Part shown: positions 16,667 through 22,775 of the stretch, one piece after another
Layout of the letters: the number at the start of each line of letters is the position of its first letter
Numbering within the stretch: the first letter of the stretch is position 1
From: Kineococcus rhizosphaerae
Lineage (GTDB): Bacteria > Actinomycetota > Actinomycetes > Actinomycetales > Kineococcaceae
NCBI RefSeq assembly: GCF_003002055.1
Contig: NZ_PVZF01000002.1
Location: forward strand, 1-64,000
Length of the DNA stretch: 64,000 nucleotides
Direction of reading: 5' to 3'
Position numbers and translations under genes: made by a program
Notes under the pieces: generated by a model
Told to the model about the DNA's origin: nothing
Databases searched by the model: none
Seen by the model: the letters and a program-made list of their open reading frames with translations, nothing else

Positions 16667-18037
16667 TCAGCCCTTGACGCGGGCGTACTCGTCGAGGGCG
16701 ACCCGGCGCTCCTCGGCGTGGTCGACGATGCGCTCGGGGTACCCGTGCGCGTAGCCGTCGGCCGCCTCCCAGGGCGTGTGGGCGACCTTGCCGGGCAGGT
16801 GCCGCAGCTCGGGGACGTAGCGGCGGACGTAGTCGCCGTCGGGGTCGAACTTCTGCCCCTGGGTCACGGGGTTGAAGACCCGGAAGAACGGCGAGGCGTC
16901 GGTCCCCGACCCGGCGACCCACTGCCAGCCGTGCATGTTGCTGGCCAGGTCGCCGTCGCGCAGCCAGTGCATGAACTCGCGCCCGCCGTGCTGCCACTCC
17001 ACGTGCAGGTCCTTGACGAGGAAGCTGGCCACGATCATCCGGACCCGGTTGTGGACCCACCCGACCGCCCGCAGCTGCCGCATCCCGGCGTCGACGATCG
17101 GGTACCCCGTGCGGCCCTCGGCCCAGGCGCGGAACTGCTCACCGGGTTCGGCGTAGCGCAGCCCGGCCAGCTGCGGCTTGTAGTACTCGCGGGCGGTGTC
17201 GGGCCGGTTCCACAGGACGTCGGCGTAGAAGTCGCGCCAGCACAGCTCGGTGCGGAACATGTCCGCACCGGCGGACCGCTTGCGCCGCAACCCGGCCAGC
17301 AGGGTCCGCGGGTGCAGCTCGCCCCACTTCAGCGCGTGCGAGAGCTGGGAGGTGCCGTCGTGGTCGGGCCGGTTCCGCTCCTCGCCGTAGCCGGCGACGG
17401 CGTGCTCGAGGAAGTCCTCCCACCGCTCGTGGGCGGCCCGCTCGCCGGCCTCGGGCAGCTCCAGGTCGCCCAGGTCGGGTTCGGCCGGCCAGTGCGCGCC
17501 GTCGACGCCCTCGCCCTCGCCGACCCAGGTGACGCGCCCGGGGTCGTCGGCCGGTGCGGGCCAGCCGTGCTCGTTCCACGCGCGCGAGAAGGGGGTGAAG
17601 ACCTGGAACGGCTTGCCGGAGCCGTTGAGGATCGTGCCCGGGCCGATGGCGTAGGGGGTGCCGGTGCGCACCAGTTCGCGCTCGTGCCCGGCCAGGGCCT
17701 GCTCCACGGCGTCGTCGCGGCGGCGGCCGTACGGACCGGCGTCGGCCGTGACGTGCACGCGGCGCGCGCCGACCCGGGCCGCCGCGCGCGCGACCACGTC
17801 GGCGGGGTCACCGCGCTCGACCACGAGCGCACCGCCCAGGTCGGCGTCGAGGGCGCGCAGCGAGCGCAGCAGGTAGGTGCGGCGGACGTCGCCCGAGGGG
17901 CCCCACAGGGCGGGGTCGACGACGAACAGGGGGAGGACGTCGCCGTCGGCCGCGGCCGCGAGCAGCGCGGGGTGGTCGCCGAGCCGCAGGTCGCGCCGGA
18001 ACCACAGGACACTCGTGCTCTTCTCGCGCGCCGCCAC
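16667..18037 (-). CDS. phr: deoxyribodipyrimidine photo-lyase
   Basis: A 456-residue class I CPD photolyase that repairs UV dimers using FADH- and blue light. The N-terminal antenna domain starts SVLWFRRDLRLGDHPALL; the FAD domain carries GTSQLSHALKWGELHPRTL, FRTELCWRDFYADVL, GYPIVDAGMRQLRAVGWVHNR, SFLVKDLHVEWQHG and the terminal DGDYVRRYVPEL. The start GTG at 18037 was preferred over an ATG 18 codons upstream because TAGCGT (18046-18051) lies 8 bases ahead, fitting leaderless expression, and the conserved domain begins 10 residues in. A perfect 8+8 inverted repeat overlaps the expected spacer and -35 region, so repression in the dark or without stress is plausible. Confidence 0.93.
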   Translation of the reverse strand: MAAREKSTSVLWFRRDLRLGDHPALLAAAADGDVLPLFVVDPALWGPSGDVRRTYLLRSLRALDADLGGALVVERGDPADVVARAAARVGARRVHVTADAGPYGRRRDDAVEQALAGHERELVRTGTPYAIGPGTILNGSGKPFQVFTPFSRAWNEHGWPAPADDPGRVTWVGEGEGVDGAHWPAEPDLGDLELPEAGERAAHERWEDFLEHAVAGYGEERNRPDHDGTSQLSHALKWGELHPRTLLAGLRRKRSAGADMFRTELCWRDFYADVLWNRPDTAREYYKPQLAGLRYAEPGEQFRAWAEGRTGYPIVDAGMRQLRAVGWVHNRVRMIVASFLVKDLHVEWQHGGREFMHWLRDGDLASNMHGWQWVAGSGTDASPFFRVFNPVTQGQKFDPDGDYVRRYVPELRHLPGKVAHTPWEAADGYAHGYPERIVDHAEERRVALDEYARVKG

Positions 18038-18054
18038 GATCGGCGACGCTATCC

Positions 18055-18072
18055 GCGGTGCGTGCGCACCGC
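18055..18072. promoter_or_regulatory. operator-like inverted repeat upstream of photolyase
   Basis: GCGGTGCG TG CGCACCGC is a perfect 8-bp inverted repeat with a 2-base spacer, beginning 4 bases upstream of the TAGCGT -10 box of the photolyase. It lies where a repressor, or a MerR-type activator of light genes, would bind. No candidate regulator is adjacent except IdeR, whose known box differs. Confidence 0.45.
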
Positions 18073-18179
18073 TATCGGGAGCCGTTCGCACCAGCGCGGG
18101 GCGGGCGCCCGGCCGGCGGGGTCCCGCGGCGGCGGGTCAGGGGTGCGACCACCGCCCGCGATGTCGGATGATGTGCCCC

Positions 18180-18863
18180 GTGAGCGATCTCATCGACACC
18201 ACCGAGATGTACCTCAAGACGGTCTTCGAACTTCAAGAGGAAGGCATCGTGCCGATGCGCGCTCGCATCGCCGAGCGGCTGCACCACTCCGGCCCCACGG
18301 TCTCGCAGACCGTGGCGCGCATGGAGCGCGACGGCCTCCTGCACGTGGGGACCGACCGGCGCCTGGAGCTCACCGAGGCGGGGACGACCAAGGCCATGCG
18401 CGTCATGCGCAAGCACCGCCTGACCGAGCGTCTGCTGACCGACGTCATCGGGCTGGAGTGGAGCCTCGTGCACGAGGAGGCGTGCCGCTGGGAGCACGTC
18501 GTGTCCGAGGAGGTCGAGAAGCGGCTCGTGGCGATCCTGGACCACCCCCACTTCGACCCGTACGGCAACCCGATCCCTGGGCTGACGGAACTGGGGGAGG
18601 ACGTCGACTCCGAGGCCTTCCGCTCCGGCGTCAAGCCGCTGACCGCCCCCGACGTCGAGGGCCGGCCGGTCGTCGTGCGCCGGCTGGGCGAGCCCCTGCA
18701 GACCGACGTCCCGCTGCTGGTCCGGTTCCGCGAGGCCGGTCTGGTCCCGGGCGTCGAGGTCGTGGCGAAGCCGTCGGCGACGGGGGTCGAGGTCTCGATC
18801 GGCGACGTCGTGATCGACCTCACGGCGGCCGAGGCCGGGCACATCTTCGTCGCCCCGCGCTGA
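18180..18863 (+). CDS. ideR: iron-dependent regulator (DtxR/IdeR)
   Basis: A 227-residue metal-dependent repressor. The start MSDLIDTTEMYLKT is the family hallmark; an N-terminal winged helix (SGPTVSQTVARMERDGL), dimerisation domain and C-terminal SH3-like domain follow. All metal ligands sit at the DtxR positions: Met10, Cys102, Glu105, His106 and His79, Glu83, His98. It should act as an Fe(II)-activated repressor of iron uptake and oxidative-stress genes. GTG at 18180 aligns exactly with DtxR residue 1; an in-frame ATG 9 bases upstream is possible. It is divergent from the photolyase and followed by a very large hairpin. Confidence 0.92.
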   Translation: MSDLIDTTEMYLKTVFELQEEGIVPMRARIAERLHHSGPTVSQTVARMERDGLLHVGTDRRLELTEAGTTKAMRVMRKHRLTERLLTDVIGLEWSLVHEEACRWEHVVSEEVEKRLVAILDHPHFDPYGNPIPGLTELGEDVDSEAFRSGVKPLTAPDVEGRPVVVRRLGEPLQTDVPLLVRFREAGLVPGVEVVAKPSATGVEVSIGDVVIDLTAAEAGHIFVAPR

Positions 18864-18922
18864 GCCCGTGGACGGTCCCGGCGTGAGCACGGTGTGACCA
18901 GGATCTCCCCAGCACCACCCGC

Positions 18923-18978
18923 ACGGCCCCCGGGCCGGGCCACGACCGGCTGGTCGTGACGCCCGGTGCGGGGGCCGT
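18923..18978 (+). terminator. large stem-loop after ideR
   Basis: Outer arms 18923-18940 and 18961-18978 pair over 16 of 18 bases; inside, 18941-18947 pairs with 18952-18958 around loop GGCT. The rod of about 23 bp lies 60 bases after the ideR stop. No U-tract follows. Confidence 0.65.
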
Positions 18979-19085
18979 CGCTCGTCCGGCGCTCACCCAG
19001 ATCGGCGTTCGGTGCCTGGTCGTCACTGTGCGTATATCACTGTCGACCACCTGTCACACGCCCGGCACCTGTTCGTCACCGGGTC

Positions 19086-19115
19086 GTGACATCCAGGTCG
19101 CGAACGGGTTATGGT
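19086..19115 (+). promoter_or_regulatory. promoter of the riboswitch-NlpC/P60 transcript
   Basis: GTGACA (19086-19091), 18-base spacer, TATGGT (19110-19115); start expected near 19122, leaving a leader of roughly 230 bases. Upstream, GTCAC motifs recur (about 19021, 19052, 19076), reminiscent of MtrA-type direct repeats that control cell-wall hydrolases in actinobacteria (inference). Confidence 0.55.
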
Positions 19116-19154
19116 CCACCCGCCACCACGTCAACGCACGCGGTAGCCCTCGCA

Positions 19155-19340
19155 CGGACGCCGAGCCCTGCCACCGCGACGAGGTCCCCGAGACAGCTCA
19201 TGGCAGGGGTGGGGGAACCACGTTTCCCGGGCGAGACCCGACCAGCCGGTCGAGTCGAGTCCTTGGGGTGAAGCCGGTGCGAACCGGCCGGGCGATACTC
19301 CCGCCCGAACCCGACAGCTCACCTCGCAGGCGTCGGAGAG
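19155..19340 (+). ncRNA. c-di-AMP riboswitch (ydaO-yuaA class)
   Basis: The leader carries the conserved blocks of the actinobacterial ydaO-yuaA riboswitch in order: GCCGAGCCCTG (19160-19170), CAGGGGTGGGGGAACCA (19204-19220), TTGGGGTGAAG (19263-19273) and GACAGCTCACCTCGCAGG (19313-19330). The gene behind it, an NlpC/P60 cell-wall hydrolase, is the usual partner of this class in actinobacteria. Binding of cyclic di-AMP normally turns expression off. The ribosome-binding site GAGAGG follows directly, so either termination or occlusion could be the output. Ends are approximate. Confidence 0.88.
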
Positions 19341-19349
19341 GCCACCACC

Positions 19350-20228
19350 TTGACGACTCGCGTCCAGGCGCGCCACCGCGCCGCCGTCCGTCCCCTCACG
19401 CCCCTGACCGATCTGTCGGACAGCGTCGCCCGCACCGCCGGAGGAGCCGCTCGCAGCGGTGCCGTGGCGCTCGCGGCCGGTGGTCTGCTCGTCTCGATCG
19501 CCCTGCCCGCCGGCGCCGCCCCCCAGGCCGCGCCCGCCGCGGTCGACACCAGCGTCGGCACGGTCACCACCGCCGTGCCCGCCGCCTTCGGCAGCACCGC
19601 CGCCGGTGTCGTCTCCGCCCCGGCCACCGTCGCCGCCCCGGCCACGACCGTGACCTTCGCCAGCGCCCCGGTCGCCGCCGTGGTCGCCGCCCCGGTCCTG
19701 GTGCGCTCCACGCGCTCGGCCGACACCGCCCCCGCCGTCGCCTCCAGCGTCGACGAGAGCGCCATCGCCGCCGCGTCCGCTCCGGCTCCCGCCGCGCTCG
19801 CCGCCCCCGTGGCCGTGGAGGCCCCGGCTCCGGCGCCCGCCCCGGCCCCGGCGCCCGCTCCCGCCCCCCTCGGCCAGCGGATCCTCGAGGTCGCCGACGA
19901 CTACGCCGGTGTCCCCTACGTCTACGGCGGCACCACGCCCTCCGGGTTCGACTGCTCCGGCTACACGAGCTACGTCTACCGCCAGATCGGCGTGAACATC
20001 CCCCGCACCGCGGCCGCCCAGAAGAACGCCGCCCAGACGATCTCGCGCGGCGCAGCCGTCCCCGGCGACCTCGTCTTCTTCTCCAGCGGGTCCGGCCGGG
20101 CCTACCACGTCGGCATCTACGCCGGCGGCAACATGATGTGGGACGCCCCCCGCACCGGCAAGCCCGTCCAGCTGCGCGCCATCTGGACCGACGCCGTCAG
20201 CTTCGGGCGCCTCGCGCCCACCGCCTGA
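19350..20228 (+). CDS. secreted NlpC/P60 peptidoglycan endopeptidase
   Basis: A 292-residue exported hydrolase. A long N-terminal signal (hydrophobic AVALAAGGLLVSIALPAGA near 38-57) is followed by an Ala/Pro/Val-rich low-complexity spacer with (AP)n near 157-172. The C-terminal NlpC/P60 domain has Cys202 (GFDCSGYTS) and His253 (AYHVGIY), the catalytic pair that cuts D-Glu-meso-DAP stem peptides. The start is TTG with GAGAGG upstream; the codon was chosen because the signal peptide and riboswitch end there. c-di-AMP control links it to turgor and wall growth. A strong terminator follows. Confidence 0.9.
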   Translation: MTTRVQARHRAAVRPLTPLTDLSDSVARTAGGAARSGAVALAAGGLLVSIALPAGAAPQAAPAAVDTSVGTVTTAVPAAFGSTAAGVVSAPATVAAPATTVTFASAPVAAVVAAPVLVRSTRSADTAPAVASSVDESAIAAASAPAPAALAAPVAVEAPAPAPAPAPAPAPAPLGQRILEVADDYAGVPYVYGGTTPSGFDCSGYTSYVYRQIGVNIPRTAAAQKNAAQTISRGAAVPGDLVFFSSGSGRAYHVGIYAGGNMMWDAPRTGKPVQLRAIWTDAVSFGRLAPTA

Positions 20229-20244
20229 GCGCACCCGCACCACC

Positions 20245-20288
20245 CGACCGCCGGTTCCCGGGGACTCCTCCCCGGGGGCCGGCGGTCG
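20245..20288 (+). terminator. terminator of the NlpC/P60 gene
   Basis: Nineteen-base arms (20245-20263, 20270-20288) pair fully with two G-U pairs around a 6-base loop, 17 bases after the stop codon. Confidence 0.8.
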
Positions 20289-20370
20289 TGCGTTCCGCGG
20301 GGGCGTGCCGACTCGTCGACGGGGCCGTGGGCGGAGTCGGCCCCGGGAGGACGCTCCGGGTGCCCGACCG

Positions 20371-20406
20371 CCCGTGACCGCTCGTGCACGACAGGGCGGT
20401 CACGGG
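20371..20406 (-). terminator. hairpin downstream of vapC
   Basis: CCCGTGACCGC (20371-20381) pairs perfectly with GCGGTCACGGG (20396-20406). It is 91 bases beyond the vapC stop on the minus strand and about 80 beyond the preceding terminator. The rest of the 20229-20496 gap shows no gene. Confidence 0.55.
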
Positions 20407-20496
20407 AAAGACCCTCGCGGCCGTCCACCGGCGACCGCTCGGACGCCGGGATGACCGTGACGTCGACCCGGTCGATCGAAGGCCGCCTCGTCGAGG

Positions 20497-20913
20497 TCAG
20501 GCAGTGGGTGCTTCCCGGGGGACGACGCGCTCTTGCCGCAAGGAGCTGACACGGGCGATCAGCTCGAAGTCCTTGTCCAGGTGCAGGAGCGTCAGTTCGT
20601 GCTCGATGGCCGTGGCTGCGAGCAGGAGGTCCACCGGACCTGGTGCCCGGTGCCACCCCTGGTGGGTGAGACGTTCCTGCAGGTCTTGTGCGCGGACGCT
20701 GATCTCAGTGCTGACCTCGATGACGGTCATGGCCTCGGTGACGTCGGCGATGACCTCGCGGTAGTCCTGAGGAGAACGGGCGGAGAACCCGATCTCCAGC
20801 ACGCTGGGTCGGGCGATGCTCAGCAGGTCCTCGCGCAGGAGATCGTTCAGCCGGGCGGCCACGACCGGTTGGTGCCAGCGGGCGTGGGCGGACTTGTCGA
20901 GCAGGAAGCTCAC
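20497..20913 (-). CDS. vapC: PIN-domain ribonuclease toxin (VapC family)
   Basis: A 138-residue PIN-domain protein. The acidic active site is visible: Asp6 (FLLDKSA), Glu40 (PSVLEIG), Asp95 (PVDLLLAATA) and Asp113 (LHLDKDF). These bind Mg2+/Mn2+ and cleave RNA, often tRNA or 23S rRNA, in VapC toxins. The GTG start overlaps the antitoxin stop by 4 bases, the normal antitoxin-toxin order. Codons include more CTT/CGA/GTT-type choices than neighbours, suggesting acquisition from elsewhere. Confidence 0.88.
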   Translation of the reverse strand: MSFLLDKSAHARWHQPVVAARLNDLLREDLLSIARPSVLEIGFSARSPQDYREVIADVTEAMTVIEVSTEISVRAQDLQERLTHQGWHRAPGPVDLLLAATAIEHELTLLHLDKDFELIARVSSLRQERVVPREAPTA

Positions 20914-21170
20914 GCAGCGCCTTGCGTTCGACCGTCGGTGCCCGGTGCCTCGGTGTCCTCACCGGTGGCCTCCGGGTGCTCTTGGAGGAGGGGGGCGAAG
21001 TAGCCGCTCTCACCGCGGGTGATGAGGCGTTCGGCGGCAGCGCGGCGACGTTCTTGGCGCAGGGTGGTGCGCAGGGCGGCTTCGACGGTGTCGCGCTTGG
21101 TGGTCGTCCCGGTGATGGCGGCCACCTGAGCCAGCAGGTCGTCGTCGATGTCGATGTGTGTCTTGCTCAT
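20910..21170 (-). CDS. vapB: VapB-family antitoxin
   Basis: An 86-residue protein starting MSKTHIDIDDDLLAQVAAITG, the VapB ribbon-helix-helix-like DNA-binding opening, followed by a coiled segment (RQERRRAAAERLITRGESGYFAPLL) that should wrap the toxin, and a variable acidic tail. AGGAGG lies 5 bases before the ATG. Two TGTACATGT boxes upstream flank a TACCCT -10 box, consistent with autorepression by the toxin-antitoxin complex. Confidence 0.88.
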   Translation of the reverse strand: MSKTHIDIDDDLLAQVAAITGTTTKRDTVEAALRTTLRQERRRAAAERLITRGESGYFAPLLQEHPEATGEDTEAPGTDGRTQGAA

Positions 21171-21187
21171 GGCGGACCTCCTCGGTG

Positions 21188-21218
21188 TGTACATGTCGAG
21201 GGTAGCTGATGTACATGT
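21188..21218 (-). promoter_or_regulatory. vapBC promoter with twin operator boxes
   Basis: TGTACATGT occurs at 21188-21196 and 21210-21218, 22 bp apart (two helical turns). Between them lies the minus-strand -10 hexamer TACCCT (21199-21204). Binding of VapB dimers to both boxes would cover the promoter. Confidence 0.7.
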
Positions 21219-21429
21219 GGGTGGTCGTGACTGCAGCGCTGGCCGTGGGCGTGGGGTGCTGGTGGGCGTGAGACGTGCCCGGCGCACGACCTGACCAGCG
21301 CGATGATCGTGCACCCGCGCACCGCGGGATGACCGTGAAGTCGCCAGGTGCTCGTGCCGGCCTCGAGGTCGGTGGTTCCCGGGTCTGCACGCATCGTGTG
21401 GCTTCGCCGGGCATCGTCGAGGCTGAGCC

Positions 21430-21636
21430 GATGACGGTCGAGGCTGTCCTGGTGCTGGTCGGGGTGGTGCTGGTGGTCATCGCGCTCTCCACCCGCGCGG
21501 TGCTGCGTCTGCGCCGACGCGCGGTCCCGATGACACCCTGCGCGCAGGCCGGGAGGAAGAGGTCGAGGGCAAGGCCGCGGCGCTGCGGTCGATGGGGCGC
21601 AACACGTGGGTGTGCGGGAGCAGCGGCGGGGTCTGA
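21430..21636 (+). pseudogene. probable frameshifted small membrane protein
   Basis: From ATG 21430 one frame reads MTVEAVLVLVGVVLVVIALS, then TRAVLRLRRRAV: one membrane helix and a basic flank, with strongly G/C-ending codons. Near 21526-21530 coding character passes to a second frame, DDTLRAGREEEVEGKAAALR then SMGRNTWVCGSSGGV, ending at TGA 21636. Together they make a plausible 68-residue single-pass protein broken by a one-base shift, or a base-calling error. I do not recognise the family. It stands alone in a roughly 1-kb gap next to vapBC. Confidence 0.4.
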
Positions 21637-22003
21637 GCCTGCCGGAGATCTTCTGGCACACGCCCCTTCAGCCCGGGATGTCGAAGGCGCGCGTCAGGCG
21701 GGTCGACCGGCAGCAGGGTGGCACGACCGTTCGTCCGGACAGTTGGCTCAGGCGACGCCAGGTGATCGACCGCTCCTCGGCGAGACCGCGCCGTCGTCGA
21801 GCACACCACCCGCCGGGAGGGCCCTCCCGGCGGGACGTCCACGACCGGGACCTCCCGGAACGGGAGCCGGTGCGTCCCGCCGCCGGGGAACCTCGCCCCC
21901 GCCCCGGAGATTCACGGGAAAGTTGCTGACTCACGCACCTCGCGCGACGTACCCTCCCTCCAAGGACGACACCAGCGACCGGACGCACGGAGCGGGAGGG
22001 CCG
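21637..22003. other. gap without convincing gene
   Basis: Open frames here are short or lack coding character and no family is recognisable. The stretch contains the perfect palindrome at 21807-21832 and, near 21940, a TACCCT hexamer. It may be remnant DNA from an insertion carrying vapBC. Confidence 0.4.
21807..21832. terminator. 26-bp perfect palindrome
   Basis: Arms 21807-21819 and 21820-21832 are exact complements with no spacer (core CCGGGAGGGCCCTCCCGG). Likely a terminator for whatever was transcribed in this gap, in either direction. Confidence 0.55.
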
Positions 22004-22198
22004 ATGACCACGAGTCCGATCGGCGCGACCCCCGGACGGGGGACAGCGATACCCCACGGCCAGTTCGCTGCGCAGGGAGTGGGGCACCACCGCGTGCACC
22101 ACCACCATGTGACCGTCGTCGCTCTCAGAGGCGCCTCTCCCGTCGGGGAAGGCGCCTCTTGTCGTCTCAGGAGGTGGATGTGCGCACGCTCGTGCTGA
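22004..22198 (+). CDS. possible His-rich leader ORF before the HNH gene
   Basis: A 64-codon frame from ATG 22004 (GGGAGGG 3 bases upstream) contains the run GVGHHRVHHHHVTVVAL (22079-22126): six His codons in nine. It is followed at once by the 22127-22159 hairpin and runs through the HNH start to 22198. The arrangement of a His-codon cluster followed by a stem-loop is that of a ribosome-mediated attenuator, although the downstream gene is not a his gene. Start codons at 22079 or 22094 would give a shorter leader. Evidence is positional only. Confidence 0.3.
   Translation: MTTSPIGATPGRGTAIPHGQFAAQGVGHHRVHHHHVTVVALRGASPVGEGASCRLRRWMCARSC
22127..22159 (+). promoter_or_regulatory. attenuator-like hairpin in the HNH leader
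   Basis: AGAGGCGCCT (22127-22136) pairs perfectly with AGGCGCCTCT (22150-22159); the interior TCCC/GGGA extends the rod. It ends in TT 10 bases before the AGGAGG of the HNH gene. It could be a terminator or attenuator controlling read-through into that gene. Confidence 0.55.
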
Positions 22199-22677
22199 AC
22201 GCCGGCTACGAACCCCTCGCGGTGGTGTCCTTCCGCAGGGCCCTGGTCCTGGTGCTGAACGGGAAGGCGTCGGTGGTCCTGGCCGACGCCGAGGACCCCG
22301 TCGTGGGCGCCACGGTGAGCCTGGAACGGCCCTCCGTCATCCTCCTCACCCGCTACGTCCGCGTCCCGCGCGGACAGGTCGTCCCGGTGAGCCGGCGCGG
22401 GGTCCTGCGCCGCGACCACCAGCGGTGCGCCTACTGCCGCGGCCACGCCACGACCATCGACCACGTCCTGCCCCGCAGCCGCCGGGGCCCGGACACGTGG
22501 GAGAACCTCGTCGCGGCGTGCGTGCGCTGCAACAACGCCAAGGGCGACCGGACGCCGGAGGAGATGGGCTGGCACCTGCCGTTCCGTCCCGCCGCCCCCC
22601 GCGGGGCGTCCTGGGCCGTGCGGGGGGCCGAGCAGCCCGACCCGCGCTGGGACGAGTTCCTCGCCACCGCCGCCTGA
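22180..22677 (+). CDS. HNH endonuclease
   Basis: A 165-residue protein with an N-terminal conserved region (TLVLNAGYEPLAVVSFRRAL) and an HNH nuclease domain: zinc-binding Cys83/Cys86 (CAYC) and Cys114/Cys117 (CVRC), catalytic His95 in IDHVLPRS, Asn109 in WENL and the CNNAKG end. This architecture is widely conserved in actinobacteria as a stand-alone gene, not as a homing element. GTG at 22180 follows AGGAGG by 5 bases. A structured leader with a hairpin precedes it. The cellular role is not established. Confidence 0.88.
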   Translation: MRTLVLNAGYEPLAVVSFRRALVLVLNGKASVVLADAEDPVVGATVSLERPSVILLTRYVRVPRGQVVPVSRRGVLRRDHQRCAYCRGHATTIDHVLPRSRRGPDTWENLVAACVRCNNAKGDRTPEEMGWHLPFRPAAPRGASWAVRGAEQPDPRWDEFLATAA

Positions 22678-22718
22678 GCGCGCCCGAAAACCGGGGGCAC
22701 CGCACCGGTCCGCCTCGC

Positions 22719-22724
22719 TAGCGT
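22719..22724 (+). promoter_or_regulatory. -10 box of the ABC exporter gene
   Basis: TAGCGT lies 52 bases before the GTG; unlike many genes here, the exporter has an untranslated leader with AGGAGG. No convincing -35. Confidence 0.4.
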
Positions 22725-22775
22725 CGACGGGAGCCGCGGCACACCGCCGCGGTTCCCGCCGTCCCAGGAGGACCC

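Noticed and set aside
21477-21842. Minus-strand open frame in the gap after vapBC
   Set aside because: Arg/Pro/Ser-rich, no ribosome-binding site or domain; conflicts with the better-looking frameshifted gene on the plus strand.
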